The notes under the pieces: model-generated
Databases searched by the model: none
What the model was told of the DNA's origin: nothing
What the model saw: only the letters and a program-made list of their open reading frames with translations
Shown here: positions 26,705-36,269 of the stretch, one piece after another
Position numbering within the stretch: the first letter of the stretch is position 1
Layout of the letters: every line of letters starts with the position of its first letter
DNA from: Bacteroidales bacterium
GTDB lineage: Bacteria > Bacteroidota > Bacteroidia > Bacteroidales > WCHB1-69
Length of the DNA: 41,557 nt
NCBI GenBank assembly: GCA_017454945.1
Contig: JAFTCA010000095.1
Span: 1-41,557, forward strand
Direction of reading: 5' to 3'
Translations under genes and position numbers: made by a program

Positions 26705-28367
26705 TATAACTAAAGGAGCTGCCGCCGACAAATTCGCGCAGGATGGATGTGCCGGGGAGGTTGTCTTCAGAAATTGTACAGAAATAAGACAAGAATTTCT
26801 TCAAGCGGATGGCTTCGGAATATTCGGGTTCGGTTTCAGGAACTTCATCCAAAATAGCTGTAGCATAAGGTTTTAGAATACCCATTTCGATAATCAGCGA
26901 TGTATTGAACATCACATCGGCATTCTCCTGATACGGGAAGATATTGCGATCCTCACCGTCGCGCACGCTCTGCCAACGACGCAGGGTTTCCAGAGCCGAG
27001 TAGCCACGATAGCGATAATCGCGTATAATTCTTCTAACCAGTCGGTTATCGGTCGTAGGAATGGGATTCTGCGAATCCAAGGAGATGGAAGTCAATGCAG
27101 AGGCAAAAATCTTATACTTAATGGCATCATCAAAATCAGCCGTCAGGCGCGGGTTGAGGCAATGAATACCTTCGAGCAGGAGTATGGAATTAGGTTGCAG
27201 TTGGATAGTCTTCCCTTTCCATTCTTTTTTGCCCAATGCAAAGTTGAAAGTGGGGATCTCCACCTTCTCCCCTTTCAGCAGCCGATCCATACATTGCGCA
27301 AACAACTTAAGGTCAAGAGCTTCGAGTGCTTCGAAATCGTAATTGCCTTTGGCATCACGGGGTGTTTCCTCCCTTTCCACAAAAAAGTCGTCCATCGAAA
27401 TCTGTATAGGATGATAGCCCAACACACTCAGTTGCACCGACAGACGTTTGCAAGTGGTGGTTTTTCCGGAGCTTGAAGGACCACTGATGAGCACCATCTT
27501 CACCGTTCCGCGATGATGAATCTCGTCGGCGATATTGGCAATGACTTTTTCGTGATAAGCCTCCGAAATGGCGATGAAGTCCTGCACTTTGCCCTGCTCC
27601 ACCAGATTGTTCAAATCGCCCACGTAAGGCACACCAATCAGATTCACCCAATCCTTGTACTGTTTGTAAACCGCAGCCAGCTTGGGCATGTGACGCGTCA
27701 CGCTAATGGATTCGGGATGCTTGCGGGTGGGCAGTTTCAGCAGAAAGCCCTGGCCGTACATCTGCAGGTCGAACAAAGTCAAATAGCCCGTTGAAGGCAC
27801 CAGATAACCATAATAGTAGTTCACCATGTCATCCAAATAATATACAGACGTATAGATGCGGGTGCGGTTCTTAAAAAGATAGGTTTTGTCGGTAAGACCG
27901 TGTTTGATATACTCTTCCATCGCTTCGGCTGTCGGCATCTCGGTGCGTCTAAAAGGCAGATTCATCTTCACCAGCTGCTGCATACGTTCTTTCAGCCGGT
28001 TCAGCAGATGCTCGGTCAGCGGCTCGTCCAGATTACGCAACTCGCAGAACTTGCCGCCGGCAATAGAATGCAGAATATGGAGTTTGGCATCAGGATAAAG
28101 GTCACGGACAGCCTTGAACATCAGGAAATAGAGCGAACGGAGATACATGGCATTGCCCGGCAAGGAGGAGATGTCGAAAAACTGCACCTGACAAGGCTTG
28201 TATAGCATTGAATCCAGCTCGTGCACTTTATTGTTGACCAGAGCACCCAAAATGGGCAATGGCAGTTTGACATTCTCCACCTCGGCCAACTCACTCAGCC
28301 TAATTCCTTGATTATAACTCTTTTTAGTATTAGTATTCAGACAAACTATCGTGATTTTCTTTTCCAT
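26700..28367 (-). CDS. Nucleoside (uridine-like) kinase with TGS/ThrRS-like N-terminus
   Basis: 555 residues. The first about 65 residues look like a TGS domain and residues about 70-220 resemble the threonyl-tRNA synthetase editing-like region (LHILHSIAGGKFCELR). The kinase domain starts with the P-loop GPSSSGKTT (296-304), then SMDDFFVEREETP, FNFALGKKEW, and LLEGIHCLNP. This long form is common in Bacteroidales and Firmicutes and is annotated as a nucleoside kinase; the true substrate is unclear. It lies 23 bp after the subtilisin gene on the same strand, so both probably share the promoter upstream of the protease. Confidence 0.9.
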   Translation of the reverse strand: MEKKITIVCLNTNTKKSYNQGIRLSELAEVENVKLPLPILGALVNNKVHELDSMLYKPCQVQFFDISSLPGNAMYLRSLYFLMFKAVRDLYPDAKLHILHSIAGGKFCELRNLDEPLTEHLLNRLKERMQQLVKMNLPFRRTEMPTAEAMEEYIKHGLTDKTYLFKNRTRIYTSVYYLDDMVNYYYGYLVPSTGYLTLFDLQMYGQGFLLKLPTRKHPESISVTRHMPKLAAVYKQYKDWVNLIGVPYVGDLNNLVEQGKVQDFIAISEAYHEKVIANIADEIHHRGTVKMVLISGPSSSGKTTTCKRLSVQLSVLGYHPIQISMDDFFVEREETPRDAKGNYDFEALEALDLKLFAQCMDRLLKGEKVEIPTFNFALGKKEWKGKTIQLQPNSILLLEGIHCLNPRLTADFDDAIKYKIFASALTSISLDSQNPIPTTDNRLVRRIIRDYRYRGYSALETLRRWQSVRDGEDRNIFPYQENADVMFNTSLIIEMGILKPYATAILDEVPETEPEYSEAIRLKKFLSYFCTISEDNLPGTSILREFVGGSSFSYK

Positions 28368-28390
28368 CAGTTCAAAATTTAAACATTCTT

Positions 28391-30100
28391 CTATTCTTGA
28401 CCTATAACATAATTATAATGATAATGCTCGCCATCAACGGTCATATCCAGCAAATCATATTTTTTACCTTTCAAAAGCGCGGGCATTTTCAAATGAAGGA
28501 TATTGTCACCATCTGCCAACGAAAATGACTTCTTGACATGCTTGTGCGTCGTGCGGGAGGTCACCGTTATCGTAACTTTCTTTTCGGCATTGCCCAAGTT
28601 GACCACTTTCACAGGAAAATCCTTCGGGTTGGTGGTCACATACGAGTCGAAATGAACTGTAAACAGATCGAGGTCGTTCTTTTTCACCTGGTTGTTCAGC
28701 AGCAAGTTGTAGGCTTTCAACATATCGGGAATGCCGTAGCCCATCAACGTGTCGGGGGCCGAGGCTTTTGAGCCGCTAAAGCGCACAGCGTTCAGAATCT
28801 CGTAGCTGCTCTTGTCGGGGAAGGCCTGGCGCAGGCATACCACCATGCCAGCCATCAACGGGGCGGCGAAGGAGGTGCCGTTGCTCGTTCTCACCTTGCC
28901 TTTCACATCGCCGATATAGGTTCTACCACCCACAGCGCACACATCGGGCTTAATGCGGCCACCCACAGCGGGGCCTTTAGAGCTGAACGGAGCACGCTTG
29001 CCGTGAACATCCACAGCACCCACCGACAGCACATCGTAGGCTTCGGCGGGGAAACCAATCTTGCTCCAGTCTTTGCGCATACCGGCATTACCAGCGCTAT
29101 TCACCACGATGAGGCCTTTCTTGACAGCCATCGTAGCCACGCGCGAAGCACGACTCACGCGGCCGGTCAGGTCGCTGTACTTGCGCACCATATTGGAATC
29201 GTCGAAGATGAAATAGCCCAGAGAGGCGCTCAGCACGTCGCAGCCCAAGCTGTCGGCCCATTCACAGCCGGCGGCCCAGTTGTCCTCCTCAATGAAGAAC
29301 TCGGTACGACCGTCCTCCGTCTTGGCCAGATAGAGCGACACCATGGGGGCGGTGCCGATAATTTCGCCAGGCACGTAGGAAGCGATGCACGAGAGCACCA
29401 TTTCGCCGTGCGTATCATCGGTGAAGACGCAAGCGCCGGGCTGCACGAAGTTGCGAACGCCCAGCAGGCGGTTCTCATCGCGCAGTGTCTGATAGAAGCG
29501 CAGCGAATCGACTTTGTCGAAGCCGCCGTCCATCACAGTCAGATAGACGTCTTGGCCCTTGAAGCCTAGACGGTGCAGCCAATGGGCATTGTTGCACCGC
29601 ACTTGAGCCGTTGCCAAGCCGTAGTCCAAATCATTCTCACTGATAATGTTATGACGTTCGTCGCCACCAAAGCGGTAGGCATTGTCGCAATACATCTTGA
29701 TAGAATCCTCTTTGGCAATCACCTCTTTCATCACGGCTGTTTTCTGGCAATCCACCACAAACGGCAGCGCCTTGAAGGCCTCGAGAGCATCCTCACGCTC
29801 GGCATAGACGGTCACGCCGTTCAGCCATTTCGATTTGGTGAGCACGACAGCATGCTCGTCCACATCTTTCAATTTGTCAATATAGTACTGACTCACTGGC
29901 AGGTCGGTTTCGTCCACGCCGATGTTGAAGCGGCTGCGGCGTTCGAGCGCGCGTGGCGACAGGAACTCTTCGGGATGAGCCACGGAGTATGCCGAGTGGG
30001 CTTTATCTTTAAACTGCACCCAATACTTGGCAGGCGACTGGGCATGAGACGAAAACAGACATACGCTTAAAAGCAGGGAAAATAAAAAGAGGCGTTTCAT
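28391..30100 (-). CDS. S8 subtilisin-like protease, no T9SS tail seen
   Basis: 569 residues with a signal peptide (1-20). Triad: Asp191 (LTVMDGGFD), His231 (DTHGEMV), Ser410 (GTSFAAPLMAG). It is a paralogue of the 11441-13120 protease: both share FLSPRA.E.R.RFNI and similar spacing to the triad. Unlike that protein it ends in an about 90-residue beta-rich domain (FPVKVVNLGNAEKKVTITV) without NP...G.Y.L..., so it may stay periplasmic or leave by another signal. Confidence 0.9.
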   Translation of the reverse strand: MKRLFLFSLLLSVCLFSSHAQSPAKYWVQFKDKAHSAYSVAHPEEFLSPRALERRSRFNIGVDETDLPVSQYYIDKLKDVDEHAVVLTKSKWLNGVTVYAEREDALEAFKALPFVVDCQKTAVMKEVIAKEDSIKMYCDNAYRFGGDERHNIISENDLDYGLATAQVRCNNAHWLHRLGFKGQDVYLTVMDGGFDKVDSLRFYQTLRDENRLLGVRNFVQPGACVFTDDTHGEMVLSCIASYVPGEIIGTAPMVSLYLAKTEDGRTEFFIEEDNWAAGCEWADSLGCDVLSASLGYFIFDDSNMVRKYSDLTGRVSRASRVATMAVKKGLIVVNSAGNAGMRKDWSKIGFPAEAYDVLSVGAVDVHGKRAPFSSKGPAVGGRIKPDVCAVGGRTYIGDVKGKVRTSNGTSFAAPLMAGMVVCLRQAFPDKSSYEILNAVRFSGSKASAPDTLMGYGIPDMLKAYNLLLNNQVKKNDLDLFTVHFDSYVTTNPKDFPVKVVNLGNAEKKVTITVTSRTTHKHVKKSFSLADGDNILHLKMPALLKGKKYDLLDMTVDGEHYHYNYVIGQE

Positions 30101-30110
30101 ACAATATAAT

Positions 30111-30142
30111 AATTTACAATTTACAATTTACAATTTACAATT
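30111..30142 (-). repeat. Heptanucleotide repeat array 4
   Basis: AATTTAC four times in perfect tandem, then AATT. It sits in the leader of the minus-strand protease, 10 bp upstream of its ATG. More degenerate pieces resembling AACAAAG and AATTCAA, inverted, continue to about 30183. Confidence 0.9.
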
Positions 30143-30182
30143 GAAATAGAGAGAGCATCTTTGTTCTTTGAATTTTGAAATT

Positions 30183-30219
30183 CGCTCTTGCAGATGCGAT
30201 ATGCACATCTGCAAGAGCG
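30183..30219 (-). promoter_or_regulatory. Leader hairpin upstream of the protease gene
   Basis: Perfect 14-bp arms (30183-30196 with 30206-30219) around a 9-base loop. It starts 2 bp downstream of the minus-strand -7 box, so the protease mRNA would begin at or within this stem. It may stabilise the 5' end or regulate initiation; alternatively it is another dispersed palindrome. Confidence 0.7.
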
Positions 30220-30221
30220 TG

Positions 30222-30229
30222 CAAAGATA
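30222..30229 (-). promoter_or_regulatory. -7 box (TATCTTTG) for the protease-kinase operon
   Basis: Minus-strand TAnnTTTG match 121 bp before the ATG at 30100; no clear -33 element. The rest of the gap (30230-30490) is AT-rich with T runs and shows no gene, and no rpsS remnant. Confidence 0.55.
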
Positions 30230-30490
30230 ACAATAATATTCCAAAAGATAGAGCAAAAACGCACTTATAGAAACGGGCGGTGAGGTGCAGAAAAATTGCA
30301 AAATGCGAAGCGATTTCTTCTTAATTTTATAAAGGGGAAACATTCAGGTCTGCCAAAACGAATGTGGATAACTAAAAAAAACTTTCCTTTCGAGGGCTTT
30401 ATACTCCTTTGTCATAGGGGCAAAACACATTATTATCGGATTTTTTTTAATTTTTTTTCGTCAGAGGTGGTATCATATTGAAAAAATTCC

Positions 30491-30498
30491 TATTTTTG
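30491..30498 (+). promoter_or_regulatory. -7 box (TATTTTTG) for the ribosomal protein operon
   Basis: TAnnTTTG match giving an A-rich leader of about 85 bases before rplV. The -33 region is weak. A promoter here means rplV can head its own transcript. Confidence 0.6.
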
Positions 30499-30590
30499 CC
30501 GCCAATTTGAATTAAAAACAAGAAGAAAATTATAGTAAAAATAAAGGTTTGAAAATCAAAAACTAAAACCACAAAACAACAAGACTAACA

Positions 30591-31028
30591 ATGGGTGCAA
30601 GAAAAAGATTAGCAGCAGAAGCTCGCAAAGAAGAACGGAAGAACTTATATATGGCCAGACTGGTCGACAATCCGACTTCACCGAGAAAAACGAGAATTAT
30701 GGCAGATCTTATCAGAGGAAAGAATGTTGATTATGCCATGAATGTACTGAAGTACAGCAAGAGAGAGGCCGCAGAAAAGCTGTTGAAGCTTCTCAAGTCA
30801 GCCGTAGCCAACTGGCAGGTTAAGAACGAAGGCGTAAGATTGGAGAACGCTGACTTATACGTTAAGTCGATCGTTGTTGACGGTGGCCGCATGCTGAAGA
30901 GAATCCGCACGGCTCCTCAAGGCAGAGCTCACCGCGTAAGAAAACGTTCCAACCACGTAACCATCGTGATTGACGACAGAAATGCAAATAATAATAACAA
31001 AATAGAAGAAACACAAAACATTGAATAA
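30591..31028 (+). CDS. rplV: 50S ribosomal protein L22
   Basis: 145 residues. L22 signatures: [16 protein letters not shown]...[11 protein letters not shown] and the beta-hairpin [28 protein letters not shown] that lines the exit tunnel. The N-terminal about 15 residues and the Asn-rich tail are extensions. It is the first gene of the block here; the usual upstream neighbour rpsS is absent. rpsC starts 2 bp later. Confidence 0.97.
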   Translation: MGARKRLAAEARKEERKNLYMARLVDNPTSPRKTRIMADLIRGKNVDYAMNVLKYSKREAAEKLLKLLKSAVANWQVKNEGVRLENADLYVKSIVVDGGRMLKRIRTAPQGRAHRVRKRSNHVTIVIDDRNANNNNKIEETQNIE

Positions 31029-31030
31029 GT

Positions 31031-31744
31031 ATGGGTCAGAAAGTTAATCCTGTAGGTTTACGGTTAGGAATTATCAGAGGATGGGATTCCAATTGGTTTG
31101 GCGGCAAAAATTTCGCCAATAAGATCGTTGAAGACGACAAAATCAGACGTTATTTGAACGCTCGTCTGTTTAAAGCCGGAATCGCAAAGATTTATATCGA
31201 GAGAACCCTCAAGTTGGTCACGGTGACTATCAACACCGCACGCCCGGGTTTGATTATCGGTAAAGGCGGCACAGAAGTTGACAAGCTGAAAGAAGAATTG
31301 AAGAAGATTACCAACAAGGACATCCAGATTAACATTTCAGAAGTTAAGCGCCCTGATTTGGATGCCGTACTGGTAGCTCAAAATATTGCCAAACAGATTG
31401 AAGGAAGATCGTCATACAGAAAAGCCGTGAAGACTGCCATCGCTTCGACCATGCGTGCCAACGCTGAAGGCATCAAGGTTTCCGTATCAGGTCGTCTGGG
31501 CGGTGCCGAAATGGCCAGAACCGAGCACTTCAAAGAAGGACGTACTCCTCTGCACACCTTGAGAGCTGACATCGACTATGCAGCAGCCGAGGCACACACC
31601 ACTTACGGCCGTATTGGTCTGAAGGTTTGGATCTGCAAAGGTATCGTTTACGGTAAGAGAGACCTTTTCAATCTGAACGCAGCCAACAAGGAAACCAAAG
31701 GCGCAGCTAAGAGAGCTCCCCGCAACACGGGCAGAAAGAAATAA
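31031..31744 (+). CDS. rpsC: 30S ribosomal protein S3
   Basis: 237 residues. N-terminal [14 protein letters not shown] domain with [14 protein letters not shown], and C-terminal [33 protein letters not shown]3 sits at the mRNA entry site. It starts 2 bp after rplV; rplP follows 32 bp on. Confidence 0.98.
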   Translation: MGQKVNPVGLRLGIIRGWDSNWFGGKNFANKIVEDDKIRRYLNARLFKAGIAKIYIERTLKLVTVTINTARPGLIIGKGGTEVDKLKEELKKITNKDIQINISEVKRPDLDAVLVAQNIAKQIEGRSSYRKAVKTAIASTMRANAEGIKVSVSGRLGGAEMARTEHFKEGRTPLHTLRADIDYAAAEAHTTYGRIGLKVWICKGIVYGKRDLFNLNAANKETKGAAKRAPRNTGRKK

Positions 31745-31776
31745 TTGAATTGGAAATATTATAAAGTATAAGAGTC

Positions 31777-32205
31777 ATGTTACAACCTAAAAAGACAAAA
31801 TACAGAAGACCGCAAAAAGGGAGAATGAAAAGCATCACCAAGAGAGGTGCCGAGATCGCTTTCGGTTCATTTGCCCTTAAGACCCTTGAAGAACATTGGT
31901 TAACTGCTCGTCAGATCGAAGCTGCCCGTCAGGCCATCAACCTTCACATGAAACGTGAAGGCCAGTTGTGGATCCGCGTATTCCCTGACAAGCCCGTAAC
32001 CAAGAAACCTGCTGAAGTACGTATGGGTAAAGGTAAAGGTACCCCCGAATACTTCGCCGCACGTATCAGCCCGGGCAGAATTCTGTTCGAAGCCGATGGT
32101 ATTCCTTTCGAAGTAGCAAAAGAAGCTATGCGTCTTGGCGCACAAAAGCTCCCCGTTGCCACCAAATTTATTGTTAGAAGAGATTATTCAGAAGAAACAA
32201 AATAA
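31777..32205 (+). CDS. rplP: 50S ribosomal protein L16
   Basis: 142 residues, normal size. Begins [11 protein letters not shown] and carries [36 protein letters not shown] and GRILFE. L16 helps organise the A-site and peptidyl transferase area. rpmC follows after 2 bp. Confidence 0.98.
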   Translation: MLQPKKTKYRRPQKGRMKSITKRGAEIAFGSFALKTLEEHWLTARQIEAARQAINLHMKREGQLWIRVFPDKPVTKKPAEVRMGKGKGTPEYFAARISPGRILFEADGIPFEVAKEAMRLGAQKLPVATKFIVRRDYSEETK

Positions 32206-32207
32206 CG

Positions 32208-32408
32208 ATGAAACAAAAAGTAATACAAGAACTTTCGACCCCCGAACTCGTTGAAAGATTAGTTGAAGAAAAGCAACAGCTCATCAAGCTGAAGCTGAAT
32301 CATGCGGTTTCTCCTATCGAAAATCCCCAAAAGATTAAAGAACAGAGAAGAACCATCGCACGTATGCACACTGAAATACGCAAACGCCAAATTAACGAAG
32401 CAAAATAA
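32208..32408 (+). CDS. rpmC: 50S ribosomal protein L29
   Basis: 66 residues, two helices with the L29 signature (ELVERLVEEKQQLIKLKLNHA, NPQKIKEQRRTIARMHTEIRKR). L29 lies near the exit tunnel. Placed normally between L16 and S17. Confidence 0.96.
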   Translation: MKQKVIQELSTPELVERLVEEKQQLIKLKLNHAVSPIENPQKIKEQRRTIARMHTEIRKRQINEAK

Positions 32409-32414
32409 TTGGAC

Positions 32415-32669
32415 ATGGAAAGAAATTTAAGAAAAGTCAGAGAGGGTATAGTTACGAGCAATAAGATGGAGAAATCCATTGTTATCAGCGTTGAGCGTAG
32501 ATTAAAACACCCCAAGTACGGTAAATTCCTCAAACGTACCACCAAGCTGATGGCTCAGGACGACAAGAACGAATGCAACATCGGCGACCGAGTAAGAGTA
32601 ATGGAAACCAGACCCTTGAGCAAGAACAAGTGCTGGCGATTAGTAGAAATCATTGAAAGAGCTAAATAG
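32415..32669 (+). CDS. rpsQ: 30S ribosomal protein S17
   Basis: 84 residues from the ATG at 32415, 6 bp after the rpmC stop; a TTG at 32409 is less likely. OB-fold motifs: [53 protein letters not shown]. An early-assembly 16S rRNA binder. rplN follows after 2 bp. Confidence 0.97.
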   Translation: MERNLRKVREGIVTSNKMEKSIVISVERRLKHPKYGKFLKRTTKLMAQDDKNECNIGDRVRVMETRPLSKNKCWRLVEIIERAK

Positions 32670-32671
32670 TT

Positions 32672-33040
32672 ATGATACAACAAGAATCAAGATTAGCAGT
32701 AGCAGACAACAGCGGAGCAAAGGAAGTTTTGTGTATCCGCGTATTAGGTGGAACCAAAAAGCGTTACGCCAGTGTTGGCGACAAGGTGGTGGTAGCTGTT
32801 AAGAGCGCCATTCCTTCCGGCAACGTGAAGAAAGGTAGCGTTTCCAAGGCTGTGGTCGTTAGAACCAAATCGCACGTTCGCAGAAACGACGGTTCTTACA
32901 TCGGTTTCGACGACAACGCCGTGGTTCTTCTCACCGCTTCAGACGAGCTTCGCGGCACCCGTATCTTCGGACCCGTTGCCCGTGAGCTGAGAGAGAAACA
33001 ATTCATGAAGATCGTTTCTCTGGCACCCGAGGTGCTCTAA
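32672..33040 (+). CDS. rplN: 50S ribosomal protein L14
   Basis: 122 residues, exact family length. [61 protein letters not shown]14 contributes to the intersubunit bridge. Its stop is followed by an unusual 151-bp gap before rplX; most neighbouring gaps are between 0 and 32 bp. Confidence 0.98.
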   Translation: MIQQESRLAVADNSGAKEVLCIRVLGGTKKRYASVGDKVVVAVKSAIPSGNVKKGSVSKAVVVRTKSHVRRNDGSYIGFDDNAVVLLTASDELRGTRIFGPVARELREKQFMKIVSLAPEVL

Positions 33041-33051
33041 AAAAAAACAAA

Positions 33052-33128
33052 AGAGAATAAGAGACCTCTCTCCCACCCGGGCAAGAACCTTATTCTCTGA
33101 TGTATTTTACAACATCTTCTCTCAGAGA
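33052..33128 (+). promoter_or_regulatory. Two mutually exclusive stems between rplN and rplX
   Basis: Stem 1 pairs 33052-33061 (AGAGAATAAG) with 33089-33098 (CTTATTCTCT). Stem 2 pairs 33094-33100 (TCTCTGA) with 33122-33128 (TCAGAGA). They share 33094-33098, so only one can form at a time, as in attenuators. No T tract follows in the sense direction; on the opposite strand stem 1 is followed by a T-rich run and could end antisense transcripts. Downstream, CAATTGA recurs 14 bp apart (33153 and 33167). Confidence 0.5.
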
Positions 33129-33191
33129 CAACTAAAAAATTAATATTAACATCAATTGACAACGACCAATTGAACTAAAAAAAGAAAAACA

Positions 33192-33506
33192 ATGAAAATT
33201 CACATCAAAAAAGGCGACATCGTGAAGGTCATTGCTGGCGACTCAAAAGGATCGCAAGGCAAGGTGCTGGAAGTCGATGTAGAAAAGTACAGAGCCTTGG
33301 TTGAAGGTGTTAACATGGTATCGAAACATACCAAGGCTAACGCCAAGAACCCCAACGGCGGTATTGTAAAGAAAGAAGCCCCTATTCACATTTCCAACCT
33401 GATGGTTATCGACGCCAAAGGTAATGCCACCCGTATTGGCAGAAGAATGGGCGAGAATGGAAAATTAGTTAGATATTCAAAGAAATCAGGGGAGGAGATT
33501 AAGTAA
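33192..33506 (+). CDS. rplX: 50S ribosomal protein L24
   Basis: 104 residues with the KOW motif ([20 protein letters not shown]) and [11 protein letters not shown], an assembly-initiator that binds 23S rRNA. It follows the structured 151-bp gap and overlaps rplE by one base (TAATG), implying coupled translation. Confidence 0.97.
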   Translation: MKIHIKKGDIVKVIAGDSKGSQGKVLEVDVEKYRALVEGVNMVSKHTKANAKNPNGGIVKKEAPIHISNLMVIDAKGNATRIGRRMGENGKLVRYSKKSGEEIK

Positions 33507-34060
33507 TGTACACACCGAGATTCAAAGAGAAATATGACAAGGAAGTCATTCCGGCATTAAAAGAGCAATTCGGTTTCAAATCGATTATGCGCGTGCCGAA
33601 GTTGAAAAAGATATGTTTAAACCAAGGTTTGGGTAAATTTGGCATTGCCGACAAGAAACTCATCGACATGGGTGTTCAGGAAATGACCATGATCAGCGGC
33701 CAAAAGGCTGTTGCCACCAAATCAAGAAAAGATATTTCAAACTTCAAGTTAAGAAGAGGAATGCCCATCGGCGTTCGCGTGACTTTACGTGGAGAGAGAA
33801 TGTACGAATTCTTAGACCGTCTTATTTCCGTATCCATCCCCCGTATCAGAGACTTCAGAGGTATCAACGAGAAGGGCTTTGACGGAAAAGGCAATTACAC
33901 TTTAGGTATCCCCGAACAGATTATCTTCCCCGAAATCGACATCGACAAGGTGGCTAAGATCAACGGTATGGATATCACCTTTGTAACCACGGCACAAAAC
34001 GACAAAGAGTGTCTGGCATTATTGAAAGAATTTGGATTACCATTTAAAAATCAGAAGTAA
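33506..34060 (+). CDS. rplE: 50S ribosomal protein L5
   Basis: 184 residues. [78 protein letters not shown]5 binds 5S rRNA. Start overlaps the rplX stop; rpsN follows after 3 bp. Confidence 0.98.
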   Translation: MYTPRFKEKYDKEVIPALKEQFGFKSIMRVPKLKKICLNQGLGKFGIADKKLIDMGVQEMTMISGQKAVATKSRKDISNFKLRRGMPIGVRVTLRGERMYEFLDRLISVSIPRIRDFRGINEKGFDGKGNYTLGIPEQIIFPEIDIDKVAKINGMDITFVTTAQNDKECLALLKEFGLPFKNQK

Positions 34061-34063
34061 GAT

Positions 34064-34363
34064 ATGGCAAAAGAATCGTTAAAAGCAAGAGAAATCAAGA
34101 GAGCCAAGTTGACTGCAAAATATGCTGCCAAACGTGCTGAGCTGAAGAAAATCATCAACGGTGAAGATTACGAGGCAAAACAAGCTGCCATCGTTGCTTT
34201 GCAGAAACTTCCTCCCAACTCTAATCCTATCAGATTACACAATCGTTGTAAATTAACCGGTCGTCCCAAAGGCTACATGCGCCAATTCGGCATTTCCCGT
34301 ATCAACTTCAGAGAAATGGCATTATCAGGACAAATTCCGGGTGTTAAGAAAGCAAGCTGGTAA
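34064..34363 (+). CDS. rpsN: 30S ribosomal protein S14 (zinc-free form)
   Basis: 99 residues. [16 protein letters not shown] and the C-terminal [27 protein letters not shown] signature. Only one Cys is present, so this is the long zinc-independent form rather than the short CxxC form. Confidence 0.97.
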   Translation: MAKESLKAREIKRAKLTAKYAAKRAELKKIINGEDYEAKQAAIVALQKLPPNSNPIRLHNRCKLTGRPKGYMRQFGISRINFREMALSGQIPGVKKASW

Positions 34364-34389
34364 TAATTTAAAAGAAAGAAAGTAAAGTT

Positions 34390-34788
34390 ATGAATACCGA
34401 TCCCATTTCAGATTATTTGACACGAGTAAGAAATGCCATCCGCGCAAATCACAAGATCGTGGAAATTCCTAGCTCAAAGGTAAAGAAAGAAATCACCAAG
34501 ATTTTGTTTGAGAAAGGATACATACTTAATTACAAATTTGTTGACGATGTTCACCCTGGCATCATCAAGATCGCGTTGAAATATCATCCCGTAACCAAAC
34601 AATCTGCCATCACCAGCCTGCAGAGAGTCAGCTCTCCCGGCTTGCGCAGATATGTAGGTGTTGATGAGATGCCTACCGTACTCAACGGTCTGGGTATTGC
34701 CATCATCTCCACATCTCACGGCATGATGACCGACAAAGAGGCCAGAAACCAGAAAATCGGCGGCGAAGTTATTTGTTACATTAGCTAA
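34390..34788 (+). CDS. rpsH: 30S ribosomal protein S8
   Basis: 132 residues. [34 protein letters not shown], and C-terminal [32 protein letters not shown]. In E. coli S8 represses the spc operon by binding the rplE mRNA; whether that holds here is unknown. Confidence 0.98.
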   Translation: MNTDPISDYLTRVRNAIRANHKIVEIPSSKVKKEITKILFEKGYILNYKFVDDVHPGIIKIALKYHPVTKQSAITSLQRVSSPGLRRYVGVDEMPTVLNGLGIAIISTSHGMMTDKEARNQKIGGEVICYIS

Positions 34789-34789
34789 T

Positions 34790-34797
34790 AAGGAGGA
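34790..34797 (+). promoter_or_regulatory. Strong Shine-Dalgarno sequence before rplF
   Basis: AAGGAGGA with 6 bases to the ATG. Other genes in the window lack such sequences, as is usual in Bacteroidota, so this site stands out. Confidence 0.75.
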
Positions 34798-34803
34798 ATA
34801 GAA

Positions 34804-35361
34804 ATGTCAAGAATAGGAAAATTACCGATTGTCCTCCCCAAAGGAGTTGAAATATCAAGAGACGAAAAATCAAATATCGTTACTGTAAAAGGGCCATTGG
34901 GCGAATTAAAACAATATGTTGACGGTGACATTACCTTCTCAATCGAAGACGGTCATCTTCAGCTGGCTCGTCCAACCGAACAAAAACGCCACAAAGCCAT
35001 GCACGGACTTTACAGAGCCCTGCTGCACAACATGGTGGAAGGTGTTTCCAAAGGATTTGAAATCCGTCAGGAAGTGGTCGGCGTTGGATACAAGGCTGAA
35101 GCCAAGGGACAACAGTTGGAGCTGAGCTTAGGCTACTCTCACAACATCCTTTTCGATTTCCCGTCAGAGATCAAAGTTGAGACCATCAACGAAAAAGGTA
35201 AAAACCCCATCATCATCCTCAAAGGTATCGACAAACAATTGCTGGGCCAAGTTGCCAACAAGATTCGTTCATACAGAAAACCTGAACCTTACAAAGGAAA
35301 AGGTATCAGATTCGTAGGCGAAGAAGTTAGAAAGAAAGTTGGTAAATCAGCAGAAAAATAA
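34804..35361 (+). CDS. rplF: 50S ribosomal protein L6
   Basis: 185 residues, two L6 folds: MSRIGKLPIVLPKGVEI, VTVKGPLGEL, then LSLGYSHNI and the C-terminal RKPEPYKGKGIRFVGEEVRKKVGKS. It binds the sarcin-ricin region. Preceded by an unusually good ribosome binding site. Confidence 0.98.
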   Translation: MSRIGKLPIVLPKGVEISRDEKSNIVTVKGPLGELKQYVDGDITFSIEDGHLQLARPTEQKRHKAMHGLYRALLHNMVEGVSKGFEIRQEVVGVGYKAEAKGQQLELSLGYSHNILFDFPSEIKVETINEKGKNPIIILKGIDKQLLGQVANKIRSYRKPEPYKGKGIRFVGEEVRKKVGKSAEK

Positions 35362-35379
35362 CCTTAAATTTTAATTACC

Positions 35380-35739
35380 ATGGCTTATAATAAAAAAGAA
35401 TACAGAAGAAGCAGGATTAAAATGAGAGTCCGCAAAACCATCAGCGGCACTCCCACCCGCCCCAGAATGTCGGTTTTCAGAAGCAACCGCGACATATATG
35501 TTCAAATTATTGACGACACCGCTGGCAGAACTTTAGTTTCCGCATCATCGGCAGTGGCAGAAATCCGTGACCAGAAGATTACCAAGACCGAGAAATCGGC
35601 TCTCGTGGGCAAGGCTATCGCTGAAAAAGCCATCGCCGCCGGCATCACTACGGTTGTTTTCGACAGAAACGGATATTTGTATCACGGAAGAGTAAAATCT
35701 TTAGCAGACGCAGCTAGAGAAGGTGGTTTAATTTTCTAA
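35380..35739 (+). CDS. rplR: 50S ribosomal protein L18
   Basis: 119 residues. [31 protein letters not shown], and the C-terminal [24 protein letters not shown]. 5S rRNA binder partnered with L5. rpsE follows after 11 bp. Confidence 0.98.
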   Translation: MAYNKKEYRRSRIKMRVRKTISGTPTRPRMSVFRSNRDIYVQIIDDTAGRTLVSASSAVAEIRDQKITKTEKSALVGKAIAEKAIAAGITTVVFDRNGYLYHGRVKSLADAAREGGLIF

Positions 35740-35750
35740 AAGAAGTAATC

Positions 35751-36269
35751 ATGACAAACGCAAACGTAAAAAAGATAAAATCAACCGAAATCGAATTCAA
35801 AGATCGTTTGGTTGCAGTTAACAGAGTTACCAAAGTTACCAAGGGTGGTCGTACTTTCAGTTTTTCTGCCATCGTAGTTATCGGTAACGAAAACGGCGTT
35901 GTTGGTTACGGACTTGGAAAAGCAAAGGAAGTTTCAGCCGCCATCCAAAAAGGTATCGATGATGCTAAGAAGAACCTCATTAAGGTGCCCGTACTGAAAG
36001 GCACTATTCCCCACGCACAAGAAGGCCGCTACAGCGGTTCGCTCGTGTTCATGAAACCCGCAGCTCCTGGTACCGGTGTTATCGCTGGTGGTGCTATGCG
36101 TGCCGTTTTGGAAAGCGTCGGCATTAAAGACGTGCTGGCTAAATCAAAAGGCTCATCGAACCCCCACAGCGTGGTTAAAGCCACTATCAACGCCCTCGCC
36201 CAAATGAGAGACCCCTACACCGTGGCTCAAGTGAGAGGCATCGGCCTTGATAAGGTTTTCAATGGATAA
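35751..36269 (+). CDS. rpsE: 30S ribosomal protein S5
   Basis: 172 residues. [52 protein letters not shown] and [34 protein letters not shown]. The end (GLDKVFNG) is normal, so the gene is intact. It is the last gene of the block: rpmD, rplO and secY do not follow. Heptads start at the second base of its stop codon. Confidence 0.98.
   Translation: MTNANVKKIKSTEIEFKDRLVAVNRVTKVTKGGRTFSFSAIVVIGNENGVVGYGLGKAKEVSAAIQKGIDDAKKNLIKVPVLKGTIPHAQEGRYSGSLVFMKPAAPGTGVIAGGAMRAVLESVGIKDVLAKSKGSSNPHSVVKATINALAQMRDPYTVAQVRGIGLDKVFNG

Noticed and set aside
30296..30481. Possible rpsS remnant upstream of rplV
   Set aside because: The 61-residue frame has no S19 motifs and is AT-rich intergenic sequence.
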